Positions 8,624 through 17,281 are shown, numbered from the stretch's first letter. The stretch is DNA of 43,987 nt from an uncultured Lentisphaeria bacterium (GCA_937888615.1 CALABZ010000354.1:1-43987); one strand, 5' to 3'. Notes: generated by a model not told the origin, from the letters alone. Program-made: numbers and translations.

Positions 8624-9672
8624 AAACGGCGGCGACATTGTGGCGGGAAGTGTTTCTTCACATCTCTGCCAAGCTCCGGCGTTCCGTAAATCTGATGGAA
8701 GTCTGCGGGAGCCACAGCATGGCCGTCGCCCGTTCAGGATTGCGCGCACTGCTGCCGGACAATGTCAAACTGCTCTCCGGTCCCGGCTGTCCGGTCTGCG
8801 TGTCGGCCTCGTCCTTTATCGACCGGACGATCCTGCTGAACCGTCGCGGCGTCAAGACCGCCGTCTTCGGTGATCTCCTGAAAATCCCCGGTTCGCTCGG
8901 TAAACTTCGCGATGAAAACGGCCTCCTCGTCATCTATTCGCCGGAAGAAGCGCTGGAGTTCGCCCGCCGTCATCCACATACTGAAACCGTTCTCGCCGCC
9001 GTGGGCTTCGAGCCGACCGCGGCCGTCGGCGCCGCCGTGCTGGACTCGGCGGTCCGGGAGGGATTGACCAATTTCTCCGTCCTTTGCGACTTCAAACATT
9101 TGCGCCCGGTGCTCGATGAACTCGCTTCCGATCCGAAAACCGCGTTGAGCGGCTTTCTGCTGCCGGGACATGTGGGGTCGATCATCGGCGTGTCCGGTTA
9201 CCGGAACCTCTCCCTGCCCGGCGTGGTATCGGGGTTCGAACCGGAAAATATCCTGTATTCCCTGAAAATGCTGCTCGAAATGATTGCCGACGGCGAATGC
9301 TCCGTCAAAAATAACTATCCGCAACTGGTCGCCGAAGAGGGCAACCGGACCGCATTGCAGTTGATCGACCGTTATTTCACGGCCGCCGACGGCGAATGGC
9401 GGGGACTCGGCATGGTACCGGGCGGCTGCTGGAAAATCCGCGATGAATACGCCGCGTTCGATGCCGCCTGTAAATACGATTTAAAGGTTGAAACTCCCGC
9501 CGGGGCTCCGTCCGGCTGCCGTTGCGGCGAAATCCTGCGCGGCTACCTGACTCCCGAAGAATGCCCGCTGTTCGGCTCGGCCTGTACCCCGGAGAATCCG
9601 GTCGGCTCCTGTATGGTCAGCAGCGAGGGCGCGTGTGCGGCGGCTTATCATTACCGGCAGGTGGCGATATGA
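8620..9672 (+). CDS. hypD: Hydrogenase maturation factor HypD
   Basis: The 350-residue product matches HypD across its length. It has the CGSHSMAVARSGLR motif near residue 29, the SGPGCPVCVSA motif near 55, GFEPTAA near 130, and a C-terminal cysteine-rich segment (GCRCGEILRG, SACTPENPVGSCMVSSEGACAAAY) for the 4Fe-4S cluster. HypD is the scaffold on which CN and CO ligands are attached to iron, in complex with HypC. The start overlaps the hypC stop by 4 nt and its own stop overlaps hypE by 4 nt. It is cytoplasmic and belongs to the same transcription unit as the Ech structural genes. Confidence 0.97.
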   Translation: MKTAATLWREVFLHISAKLRRSVNLMEVCGSHSMAVARSGLRALLPDNVKLLSGPGCPVCVSASSFIDRTILLNRRGVKTAVFGDLLKIPGSLGKLRDENGLLVIYSPEEALEFARRHPHTETVLAAVGFEPTAAVGAAVLDSAVREGLTNFSVLCDFKHLRPVLDELASDPKTALSGFLLPGHVGSIIGVSGYRNLSLPGVVSGFEPENILYSLKMLLEMIADGECSVKNNYPQLVAEEGNRTALQLIDRYFTAADGEWRGLGMVPGGCWKIRDEYAAFDAACKYDLKVETPAGAPSGCRCGEILRGYLTPEECPLFGSACTPENPVGSCMVSSEGACAAAYHYRQVAI

Positions 9673-10664
9673 TTACAATGGCGCATGGCGGCGGCGGCAA
9701 AGCCGGGAACGAACTGATCCACCGGGAAATCCTGTCGCGGTTCGGCAAAGGGCCGCTGGCGGAACTGCCGGACGGCGCGACCTTGCCGGGCAACTTGGTT
9801 TTTTCCACGGACAGTTTTGTCATCACGCCGCGGTTCTTTCCCGGCGGCGATATCGGCAAGCTGGCGGTCTGCGGCACGGCGAACGACATCTGCATGGCCG
9901 GAGGATGGCCGCAATACCTGAGTTTGTCGATGATTATCGAAGAGGGATTTTCCCGCGAAGAACTGGGCCGGATACTGGATTCGGTTAAAAAAGCCGTCGA
10001 ACAATGCCCCGACCTCCAAATCGTCACCGGCGATACGAAGGTGGTTCCACGCGGAGCCGCCGACGGCATTTATTTGAACACCGCCGGTATCGGCACCCGG
10101 ATTCCGGTTGAACGCCTCGACCTCGGTCGGCGCCGGATTCAGGCCGGCGACGCGGTGCTGGTCAGCGGTACGGTCGGCGAACACGGCATGGCGATTCTGG
10201 CGGCGCGCCACGGTATCGGCGGTCCCGGCGTCGCCAGCGACTGCATGTTTGTGGGCGGACAATTTTCAAGCGCCGTGGCTCTTGGCGGCGTCAATATTAA
10301 ATTTATGCGCGACCCCACCCGTGGGGGCGTCGGCGGCATCCTGCAGGAAATCGTCGAAGGAATGCCTTTCGGCATCGAACTGGACGAAAGCGTCCTGCCG
10401 TTTTCCGCCGGTGCGCGAACCGTGGCGAATATGCTCGGGATTGATTTGCTGTTTTCCGCTTGTGAAGGGCGGATCGTGATGATTGTGGACCCGCAATGCG
10501 CCGAAGCCGTCGTCGATGAATGGCGGAAACTGGCGGGCAGTGAAAACGCCGCCCGGATCGGTACGGTCAATACCGAAGGCGGCAAAGTGACATTGCGCGG
10601 TGAATACGGCGGGCGGCGCCTGATGATTCAGCCAGAAAACGACCAACTTCCGAGGATTTGTTGA
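9669..10664 (+). CDS. hypE: Hydrogenase maturation enzyme HypE
   Basis: The ATG at 9669 (ATGA overlap with the hypD stop) gives 331 residues beginning MITMAHGGGGKAGNELI, the family's normal N-terminus. An upstream frame extending to 9522 overlaps hypD and is not needed. HypE is a PurM/AIR-synthase-like ATPase. DPTRGGVGGILQEI near residue 215 is a family motif. The protein ends in PRIC, whose terminal Cys accepts the carbamoyl group from HypF and is dehydrated to thiocyanate, the cyanide donor. Its stop overlaps the hypA start by one base. Confidence 0.97.
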   Translation: MITMAHGGGGKAGNELIHREILSRFGKGPLAELPDGATLPGNLVFSTDSFVITPRFFPGGDIGKLAVCGTANDICMAGGWPQYLSLSMIIEEGFSREELGRILDSVKKAVEQCPDLQIVTGDTKVVPRGAADGIYLNTAGIGTRIPVERLDLGRRRIQAGDAVLVSGTVGEHGMAILAARHGIGGPGVASDCMFVGGQFSSAVALGGVNIKFMRDPTRGGVGGILQEIVEGMPFGIELDESVLPFSAGARTVANMLGIDLLFSACEGRIVMIVDPQCAEAVVDEWRKLAGSENAARIGTVNTEGGKVTLRGEYGGRRLMIQPENDQLPRIC

Positions 10665-11011
10665 TGCACGAGCTCTCCGTAGCACAGGCCCTGCTGGAAA
10701 GCGTGGACCGCTGCCAGCGCGAGAATGGCGGCAAAGTTCGTAAGGTCGGATTGACGATCGGACGGCTTGGCGGCGTCGACCCCGAAGCATTGCATTACGC
10801 ATGGCCCGCGGCGTTGGTGACGAGCTCCAATCCAGCTTTGGCGGAGTGCGTTTTGGACGTGAAACTTCTCCCCTTGTCATTCATCTGCCGCGAATGCGGC
10901 GCGAAAGTCAAGGCGGAGAAATTAACATTAGAGTGTCCGACGTGCCACCGGGAAACCCTGGTGCGCGACGGCGGACGGGAATTAATCATAAACTATATCG
11001 AGGTAGAATAA
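10664..11011 (+). CDS. hypA: Nickel insertion protein HypA
   Basis: The ATG at 10664 gives MHELSVAQALLE, with the His2 and Glu3 that bind nickel. A TTG two codons upstream is not needed. The 115-residue product contains the structural zinc site CRECGAKVKAEKLTLECPTC near residues 73-92. HypA works with HypB to put nickel into the large-subunit precursor after iron insertion. The stop TAA overlaps the hypB ATG by one base, continuing the chain of coupled maturation genes. Confidence 0.96.
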   Translation: MHELSVAQALLESVDRCQRENGGKVRKVGLTIGRLGGVDPEALHYAWPAALVTSSNPALAECVLDVKLLPLSFICRECGAKVKAEKLTLECPTCHRETLVRDGGRELIINYIEVE

Positions 11012-11919
11012 TGTGTAAAAACTGCGGATGCAGCCCCCCGGGCGGCCTGCCTCATCATCACCGGCATGATCATCCCCGCGACGATCACGCCCATGTGCAT
11101 TATGATGAGAACGGCAAGCCCTACACGCACACCCACAGCCACGATCATGAACATGGGCATGACCATGGGCAAGGCCACGAACAAGGCCACGACCATGGGC
11201 ACGGCCATGAGCATGAGCACGCCCACGCTCACAACCACACGGAAACCCGGGTTGTCCCCATGGAAACGGCGATTTTGGCGGCCAATGACGCCACGGCGGA
11301 GTCCAACCGGCATTATTTCAGGGAACACGGCATCGCCGTGCTGAACCTGATTTCGTCCCCCGGCTCCGGCAAGACGTCATTGCTGGAACAAACCCTGGAA
11401 CGCCTGAAAAACGACGGTGTGAAAACCGCCGTCATCGTCGGCGACCAATACGGCGAACTGGACGCCGAGCGCATGCGAAACCGCGGCGCCCGGGTCACCC
11501 AGATCCAAACCCTGGACAGTTGCCACCTGAATGCGGACCAGGTCGCCCGCATTCTTCCCGAAGCGGTGCCGCAGGATACGGAACTATTGATTATTGAAAA
11601 CGTCGGAAACCTGGTCTGTCCGACCGCGTTTGACTTGGGCGAAGACCACAAGGTCGCCCTGCTTTCAACGCCGGAAGGCGAAGAAAAACCGGTGAAATAT
11701 CCCGGACTGTTCGCAGCCGCCGACATTGTGCTGCTGACCAAAATGGACCTGGCTGAAATCCTCGGCTGGGACCGCGGGCTCTGCCTGAAAAACCTTTCCC
11801 TCGCCAACCCGGCAATCCGAACCATTGAAGTTTCCGTTCGCAACGGGCTCGGACTGGATCGCTGGCTCGAATATCTGAAGAACCTGATCGCAAGTAAGAA
11901 AGAAGAGAACAAAAAATGA
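11011..11919 (+). CDS. hypB: Hydrogenase nickel incorporation GTPase HypB, His-rich
   Basis: The ATG at 11011 gives MCKNCGCSP, the N-terminal CxxCGC nickel site of HypB, and a 302-residue protein. Residues about 14-75 are an unusually long histidine-rich segment with about 25 His in HD/HG/HE repeats, as in nickel-storing HypB forms. The G domain follows, with P-loop SSPGSGKTS, a DQYGELDAER segment and LLTKMDL as the guanine-specificity motif. HypB delivers nickel with HypA in a GTP-dependent step. The frame extends upstream to 10801, but that part overlaps hypA and lacks family similarity. Its stop overlaps echA by 4 nt, tying maturation to structural genes. Confidence 0.96.
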   Translation: MCKNCGCSPPGGLPHHHRHDHPRDDHAHVHYDENGKPYTHTHSHDHEHGHDHGQGHEQGHDHGHGHEHEHAHAHNHTETRVVPMETAILAANDATAESNRHYFREHGIAVLNLISSPGSGKTSLLEQTLERLKNDGVKTAVIVGDQYGELDAERMRNRGARVTQIQTLDSCHLNADQVARILPEAVPQDTELLIIENVGNLVCPTAFDLGEDHKVALLSTPEGEEKPVKYPGLFAAADIVLLTKMDLAEILGWDRGLCLKNLSLANPAIRTIEVSVRNGLGLDRWLEYLKNLIASKKEENKK

Positions 11920-13871
11920 CGGAAACAATGTTATTTTGCCTGTTGGGCCTGCCACTGGTCTGCGGAACGCTCGCATGGCTGCTGAAACCAGCCGCCGTGC
12001 GCAATTCGCTGATCGTTTTTTGTGCGCTGGCGGTAGCGGTATGCGGGGTGACGCTGGTCGTATTGAGCGCCCAGTCCCCGGATAACGGCGTATGGACATT
12101 CGCCGTAAACCCTGAATTCGAATGGGTTGGCAGTTTGCTCGAAGCCCTGATGGTGGCAATCATCCTGGCGGTCGCCATCAAAATCCGCAATTTATGGATC
12201 ATCCTGATGGGGGTGGTTCAATTGCTGATGGTGATCGGGTGCTACCTCGTCAAACCCGCCGAACACCATGACCTGATCCTGTTCCAGATCGACAACCTGG
12301 CCCGCATCCTGTTGCTGGTCACCTGTATTGTCGGTTCGACGATCCTGATCTTCGCCATCGGCTATATGAAACAGCATCAGCACCATGTGCCTCCGACCGC
12401 CGGATCGCTCGGGCGGTTCTTTTTCTTCTTCATCGGCTTCCTCGGATTCATGAGCGGGCTGGTGGTGTCGAACAACCTTTCGTTTTTCTCGTTCTTCTGG
12501 GAAGCGACCACTCTTTGCTCCTACGCCCTGATCGGGCAGGACGGGGGGCCCGCCCGCCGGATCAACGCCACCCGAGCGCTGCTGATCAACAGCTTCGGCG
12601 GGATGCTGCTGATTTTTGCCATATTGCTGATCAAACTGCAGATCGGCGGCGACAGCTTCGCCGAACTTATCGAAAACAATACGCTAACCCTGGTGCCGGC
12701 GGTTCTGTTCTGCGTCGCCGCTTTTACCAAGTCCGCGCTATTTCCGTTCCAAAGCTGGCTGCTGGGGGCGATGGTGGCGCCGACGCCGGTATCGGCCATG
12801 CTTCACTCGGCCACCATGGTCAAGGCCGGGGTTTACCTGGTGATGCGTATTACGCCGGGGTTTGGTGATCAAAAGGCGATGCTGATGGTGGCAATTGCCG
12901 GGGCGTTGACTTTCGTCGGCGCCGCATTGCTGGCCTGTACTCAGAGCAATGCCAAGAAAGTGCTTGCCTATTCGACGATTTCCAACCTCGGATTGGTGGT
13001 CGCCTGCGCCGGGCTGAATACGCCGCTGGCCTATGCGGCGGGGCTGGCCATTATCAGTTTCCACGCCATTTCCAAGGGATTGCTCTTCCTTTGCGTCGGC
13101 AATATCGAACAGAAGATCGGCAGCCGTGATATCGAAGTGATGGACGGACTGCTTTTCAAAATGCCGTTCACCAGCCGGATCACGCTGCTCGGCATGATGT
13201 CGATGCTGCTGCCGCCGTTCGGCATGTTGCTGAGCAAATGGCTGGCGATCGAAGCGACGATTCGTTCGCCGCTGCTTTTCATCTTCATGGTGATCGGCAG
13301 TGCGCTGACGGTGTTTTTCTGGACCAAATGGATCGGCCGCCTCCAGAACACCGGTTATCACGAGCACATGCCGAAGGAGTCGATGGCGTTTTCGGTGCGG
13401 CTGTCGCTGTCGATCATGGCGCTGCTGGTGGTGGGAAGCGGACTGTTCACGATGTGGATTTTCGTGAATTTCTTCTCGCCGATGGCTCGCGAGGTTTTCA
13501 GTTCGTACACGCACATCAACTGGGAAACGTTTGAGGAAGCCAAACAATTCTATCATCCGTCCCTGATTATTTTCGGTTCGATGATTTTCGCGCTGATCGT
13601 TTATTATTTCGCTTTCTGGCGGCGTTTCCGGCCGAGCAGTGTCCGGTTGCCGTTCCTGTGCGGCGAGAACGTGGACATCAGCCAGGTGGACGAGACGAAG
13701 GACGTGCGTTCCTACGACTTCCACTCCATTTACGACCGCGTGGAACATACTGTTATCGCGAGTATGTATTTCCGCGAGATCATCAGCGAGGAAAAAACTA
13801 CCCGCTATTTGAACTGGCTGGCCTGGCTGATCATCATCGCCCTGGTCGGATTGAGCATTGCAAACAGATAA
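11916..13871 (+). CDS. echA: Ech-type hydrogenase membrane subunit EchA (NuoL/MrpA-like)
   Basis: This 651-residue, very hydrophobic protein belongs to the proton-conducting antiporter family of NuoL, HyfB and EchA. It carries the conserved FFWEATTLCSYALIG region, FPFQSWLLGAMVAPTPVSAMLHSATMVKAGVYLV with the key Lys, and the SKGLLFLCVG helix. In group 4 [NiFe] hydrogenases this subunit couples ferredoxin-driven proton reduction to ion translocation across the inner membrane. The start overlaps the hypB stop by 4 nt. The order echA-B-C-D-E-F that follows is that described for Ech of Methanosarcina, which favours Ech over the larger formate hydrogenlyase complex. Length is close to known EchA. 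Confidence 0.9.
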   Translation: MTETMLFCLLGLPLVCGTLAWLLKPAAVRNSLIVFCALAVAVCGVTLVVLSAQSPDNGVWTFAVNPEFEWVGSLLEALMVAIILAVAIKIRNLWIILMGVVQLLMVIGCYLVKPAEHHDLILFQIDNLARILLLVTCIVGSTILIFAIGYMKQHQHHVPPTAGSLGRFFFFFIGFLGFMSGLVVSNNLSFFSFFWEATTLCSYALIGQDGGPARRINATRALLINSFGGMLLIFAILLIKLQIGGDSFAELIENNTLTLVPAVLFCVAAFTKSALFPFQSWLLGAMVAPTPVSAMLHSATMVKAGVYLVMRITPGFGDQKAMLMVAIAGALTFVGAALLACTQSNAKKVLAYSTISNLGLVVACAGLNTPLAYAAGLAIISFHAISKGLLFLCVGNIEQKIGSRDIEVMDGLLFKMPFTSRITLLGMMSMLLPPFGMLLSKWLAIEATIRSPLLFIFMVIGSALTVFFWTKWIGRLQNTGYHEHMPKESMAFSVRLSLSIMALLVVGSGLFTMWIFVNFFSPMAREVFSSYTHINWETFEEAKQFYHPSLIIFGSMIFALIVYYFAFWRRFRPSSVRLPFLCGENVDISQVDETKDVRSYDFHSIYDRVEHTVIASMYFREIISEEKTTRYLNWLAWLIIIALVGLSIANR

Positions 13872-13890
13872 CAACGCCACAGAGATCGTT

Positions 13891-14774
13891 ATGGAAAATT
13901 TAATTGAGATATTGCGTCATCCGTATGTGGTGACTATTGCCGCGGTTCTTTTCGCCCCGGTGCTCGGCGCCTTTATCATGGGGATTGACCGCAAACTGAC
14001 GGCCCGTATGCAGGGGCGCATCGGACCGCCCCTCCTGCAGCCGTTTTACGACCTGTTCAAACTGTTCGGCAAGGATCCGATCGCGCTTCACCGCCCGCAG
14101 ATTATGTATGCGATTCTGCACCTGGTCTTTATGATTCTGGTGGTGGTAATGCTGACGCAGGGGGAAGACCTGCTGATGATCCTGCTGGTCCATGCGTTTT
14201 CGTCGATCTGCCTGATCCTGGGGGCCATGAGCGTGCGCTCGCCCTACAGTTGGATCGGCAGTCAGCGCAAAATCCTCCAGATTCTGGCTTACGAGCCGGT
14301 CTGGGCGAGCCGGTGCTGCTGGTGCTGCTGCTGGCGATCAACCTGCGCGACAACAGTTTTCTGGCGTCGAAGGTGATGGAGAATCCGCAGCCGCTGTTGA
14401 TTTCGATGCCGCTGTTGTTTCTGGCGTTCATCTGTGTGGTGGCCATTGAAATGAGCAAATCGCCGTTCGACGTGGCTTCTTCGCACCATGCCCACCAGGA
14501 AATCGTCAAAGGACTGACGCTGGAATACTCCGGTCCGTTTCTGGCCATTCTGGAAATCACCCATTTTTATGAAATCGCCATTTTCTTCGGGTTGATCATG
14601 TGTTTCTGGCACACCAGTTTCTGGATCGGCTTCCTGCTGGAAAGCGTGGTATTCGTCTTTATCCTGATCGTCGACAATGCGTTTTCGCGGTTGCCGGCCA
14701 GCTGGATGGTGCGTTATATGTGGACCGTGCCCCTGACCCTGGCACTGGCAAACCTGATTTGGTTATGGAGCTGA
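13891..14774 (+). pseudogene. echB: EchB (NuoH-like), frame broken by 14-bp duplication
   Basis: Two overlapping frames together make one NuoH/HycD/EchB membrane protein. The 5' part from ATG 13891 reads MENLIEILRHPYVV, then GRIGPPLLQPFYDLFKLFGK, and is intact to ILAYEPV. The 3' part in the -1 frame resumes with EPVLLVLLLAINLRDN and includes EMSKSPFDVASSHHAHQEIVKG, ending in NLIWLWS at 14774. The octamer GAGCCGGT is repeated at 14293 and 14307. Removing one 14-bp unit restores a continuous 289-residue EchB, the expected length. EchB anchors the hydrogenase module in the membrane and contributes to the quinone-site-equivalent coupling region. As written, the frame would yield a truncated protein with a Cys/Trp-rich tail. 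Assembly error, genuine mutation and reversible slippage are all possible. Confidence 0.85.
14293..14314. repeat. Imperfect 14-bp duplication with 8-bp direct repeats in echB
   Basis: GAGCCGGT occurs at 14293-14300 and again at 14307-14314, separated by CTGGGC. The 14-bp period is not a multiple of three and moves the frame by -1. Deleting positions 14293-14306 joins LAYEPV to LLVLLLAIN in one frame, exactly as expected for EchB. Repeats of this size can collapse or expand by replication slippage. Confidence 0.85.
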
Positions 14775-14778
14775 AACT

Positions 14779-15291
14779 ATGACAAAAGCAACCGCAAAAT
14801 CCCCCTGGGTAGTACATTTCAACTGCAACAGCTGTAACGGCTGCGATATTGAATTCCTCGCCTGCCTGACTCCGATGTACGATGTCGAACGCTTCGGCGT
14901 TGTCCACGTCGGCAATCCCAAACACGCCGATATCCTGGTCGTCACCGGTTCGGTGAACCACCGCAACAAGCGCGTCCTGAAAAATGTTTACGACCAGATG
15001 CCTTCCCCGAAAGTCGTCGTCGCCATGGGCGTCTGCGGCGCCACCGGCGGCGTCTTCGCCGACTGCTACAACGTGCTCGGCGGCGTGGATAAGGTGATCC
15101 CGGTGGACGTGTTCGTGCCGGGTTGCCCCCCGCGCCCGGAAGCGATGATCGACGGCATTATCGAAGGCGTCCAGATCCTGGCACAGAAACAGATCGAAAC
15201 CGGGACCGTAACCCCCGAAAAAACCATTAAAATCGTGCGTCCCGCTCCGAAACCGGAACCTGACGAATCAGCAAAGGCGGTGTCATCATGA
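14779..15291 (+). CDS. echC: Ech hydrogenase small subunit EchC (NuoB-like)
   Basis: The 170-residue protein has the NuoB/small-subunit fold, with the ligands of the proximal 4Fe-4S cluster visible: FNCNSCNGCDIEFLAC near residue 14, MGVCGATGG near residue 76 and PGCPPRPEAM near residue 113. It passes electrons from the EchF clusters to the Ni-Fe site in EchE. There is no Tat signal, as expected for a cytoplasm-facing group 4 enzyme. It begins 5 nt after the echB stop. The stop overlaps the echD start in ATGATG. Confidence 0.95.
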   Translation: MTKATAKSPWVVHFNCNSCNGCDIEFLACLTPMYDVERFGVVHVGNPKHADILVVTGSVNHRNKRVLKNVYDQMPSPKVVVAMGVCGATGGVFADCYNVLGGVDKVIPVDVFVPGCPPRPEAMIDGIIEGVQILAQKQIETGTVTPEKTIKIVRPAPKPEPDESAKAVSS

Positions 15292-15683
15292 TGACGGTAA
15301 ACGAAGTAATCACCCTTGACAATATGATCGAAAAGATCGCGTCGCTCCTGCCGCGCCAGTACCGGTTCGTCACCATGACCGTGGTCGATTCCGATACGCA
15401 TTTCGACATTTATTACCATTTCGACCAGAACTACGAACTGACGACCCTTCAGTTGAAGCTGGAAAAAGGGGCCCACCTGCCCAGCATTTCCGGGGTCTGC
15501 CCCCCCGCGCTGATCGTGGAGAACGAAATTCAGGATCTGTTCGGCATTCTCGTCAGCAATCTTAATCTCGACTATCGGGATCATTTTCTCCTTTCCGCCG
15601 ATGCTCCGGTTCGCCCATTCTGCCGGGTGCCCGGGGTCGGCGTGAGTATTCTGGAAACCGAAAAAAGCGGAGGTCAGTCATGA
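15288..15683 (+). CDS. echD: Ech hydrogenase subunit EchD (NuoC-like)
   Basis: This 131-residue protein resembles the NuoC/30-kDa subunit family, including LPSISGVCPPALIVENEIQDLFGI, related to the E-x2-D-x2-G signature of that family. It is short like the EchD of known Ech enzymes rather than fused to NuoD. NuoC-type subunits help assemble and support the large subunit. Two adjacent ATGs (15288 and 15291) can serve as start, both overlapping the echC stop. Its own stop overlaps echE by 4 nt. Confidence 0.9.
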   Translation: MMTVNEVITLDNMIEKIASLLPRQYRFVTMTVVDSDTHFDIYYHFDQNYELTTLQLKLEKGAHLPSISGVCPPALIVENEIQDLFGILVSNLNLDYRDHFLLSADAPVRPFCRVPGVGVSILETEKSGGQS

Positions 15684-16756
15684 GTATGGTTATCCCCTTC
15701 GGCCCCCAGCACCCGGTGCTGCCGGAACCGATTCAGTTGCGTCTTTCGCTGCAGGAAGAGCGTGTAACGTCCGCCTTGCCGGTCCTCGGATACGTCCACC
15801 GCGGGCTCGAAAAGCTGGCGGAAGAAAAAGATTTTCAGCAGGACACCTACCTGATTGAACGGGTCTGCGGTATTTGCAGCTTCATTCACTCCATGTGCTA
15901 CTGCCAGGGCATCGAAGAACTGATGAACCTGGAAGTGCCGCCCCGCGCCCATTACCTGCGCGTGGTCTGGAGCGAGCTCCACCGCATGCACAGCCATCTG
16001 CTGGCGACCGGACTGCTCGCCGACGCGTTCGGCTTCGAAAACCTCTTCATGCAGCTCTGGAGAACCCGTGAACACGTGATGGACGCCATGGAATATACCA
16101 CCGGCGCCCGGATCATGCTCGGTAGCTGCTGCATCGGCGGCGTTCGCAAAGACATCAACGAAGAGCAGAAAAAATTCGTCCTTGACAAACTCGCCATCGT
16201 GGAAAAAGACCTGAACGACCTGCTCCCGGTGCTGCTGGACGACTACAGCGTCCGCAAGCGTCTGGTCGGTATCGGTATTCTCGATCCGAAAACCGCCCGC
16301 GAACGCGGCGCGGTCGGCCCCACCGCCCGCGGCAGCGGCCTGATGATTGACCACCGCATGACAGGTTACGCCGCCTACGGTGAACTCGGTTTTGAACCGG
16401 TGGTGGAAAACGACTGCGACTCCTACGCCCGGACCAAAGTCCGCGCCCGCGAACTCCTCCAGTCGATGGATCTGGTGAGGCGCGCGCTTGACCGCCTGCC
16501 CGATTCGGAGCTGAAAACGCCGTTCAAAGGCAATCCGCCGGCCGGCGAAGTCGTTATCCGGGCCGAACAGCCCCGCGGCGAAGTTCTCTATTACCTGAAG
16601 TCCAGCGGCAAGGACAAACTTGACCGCCTGCGTGTCCGCACCCCCACATTCGCCAATCTTTCGCCCATGCTGGCCATGCTGATGGGCTGTACGCTGCCGG
16701 ATGTCGGAGTGATTATTTTGTCGATCGACCCCTGCGTCAGTTGTACGGAGCGTTAA
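15680..16756 (+). CDS. echE: Ech [NiFe] hydrogenase catalytic large subunit EchE
   Basis: The 358-residue protein is a NuoD-like hydrogenase large subunit. Both Ni-Fe motifs are present: RVCGICSFIHSMCYCQG (L1, RxCGxC) near residue 60 and DPCVSCTER (L2, DPCxxCxxR) at the very end. A Ni-Fe site distinguishes it from the catalytically silent NuoD of complex I. The chain stops directly after the L2 Arg, so there is no C-terminal extension to cleave. This fits reports for Ech and CooH and fits the absence of a maturation protease gene in the cluster. The enzyme reduces protons to H2 with electrons from ferredoxin, or the reverse, at the cytoplasmic face of the membrane. Confidence 0.96.
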   Translation: MSMVIPFGPQHPVLPEPIQLRLSLQEERVTSALPVLGYVHRGLEKLAEEKDFQQDTYLIERVCGICSFIHSMCYCQGIEELMNLEVPPRAHYLRVVWSELHRMHSHLLATGLLADAFGFENLFMQLWRTREHVMDAMEYTTGARIMLGSCCIGGVRKDINEEQKKFVLDKLAIVEKDLNDLLPVLLDDYSVRKRLVGIGILDPKTARERGAVGPTARGSGLMIDHRMTGYAAYGELGFEPVVENDCDSYARTKVRARELLQSMDLVRRALDRLPDSELKTPFKGNPPAGEVVIRAEQPRGEVLYYLKSSGKDKLDRLRVRTPTFANLSPMLAMLMGCTLPDVGVIILSIDPCVSCTER

Positions 16757-16759
16757 ACC

Positions 16760-17068
16760 ATGAAAATGTTCACCATACTCAAAGATATTGCGAAAAACAC
16801 GTTCAGCAAGCCGTATACCCGGAAATATCCGTTCGAAGTCCGTCCGCATTTCCCGGGCGAACGCGGCAAACTGGTCATCGAAGAGGACAAGTGCATTTTC
16901 TGCGGCATCTGCGCCCGCAAATGTCCGGCGAATGCCTTGACGGTGACGCGCAAACCGGATCAGGCGTGGCAGTTCGAGCGTTTCCGCTGCATTCTCTGCG
17001 GCGCGTGCGTCGAAGCCTGCCCGAAGAAGTGCCTTCACCTGGTGCCACGGCTCGACGAGAAGCAGTAA
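16760..17068 (+). CDS. echF: Ech hydrogenase ferredoxin-like subunit EchF (NuoI-like)
   Basis: The 102-residue protein has two complete 4Fe-4S motifs, CIFCGICARKCPANAL near residue 39 and CILCGACVEACPKKCL near residue 74, typical of NuoI/EchF. It receives electrons from soluble ferredoxin and passes them to EchC. It starts 4 nt after echE and is the last gene of the unit, followed by a clear intrinsic terminator. There is no formate dehydrogenase or CO dehydrogenase gene in the window, so soluble ferredoxin is the expected partner. Confidence 0.94.
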   Translation: MKMFTILKDIAKNTFSKPYTRKYPFEVRPHFPGERGKLVIEEDKCIFCGICARKCPANALTVTRKPDQAWQFERFRCILCGACVEACPKKCLHLVPRLDEKQ

Positions 17069-17089
17069 TACGGATTCAAACCCGTTCAT

Positions 17090-17121
17090 GAGGGGGATAT
17101 GCGAATATCCCTCTTTTTTTT
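17090..17121 (+). terminator. Intrinsic terminator after the hyp-ech genes
   Basis: GAGGGGGATAT (17090-17100), a GCGA loop and ATATCCCTC (17105-17113) form a stem with a two-G bulge, followed by a run of eight T. It lies 22 nt after the echF stop and is well placed to end the long hydrogenase transcript. Confidence 0.85.
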
Positions 17122-17281
17122 ATGGTTCCAATTTGCCGAATGATGCCTTGTCCGGATTTTTCCCGTTTCAGGATTTGATTTTCAATTCCCCAGCCTGTAT
17201 ACTGTTATGGCGAATGGATGAAAGAACGCTGAAAACTGACATTAAGCAGAGAGGGAATATACTACAGGAAGTGCTTTCAAT

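Noticed and set aside
11916..17068. Complex I (nuo) or formate hydrogenlyase instead of Ech
   Set aside because: EchE keeps both Ni-binding CxxC motifs, unlike NuoD; there is no formate dehydrogenase, and the six-gene order fits Ech.
15674..17089. 471-codon open frame on the minus strand
   Set aside because: It spans echE and echF in antisense; both of these have complete metal-binding motifs.
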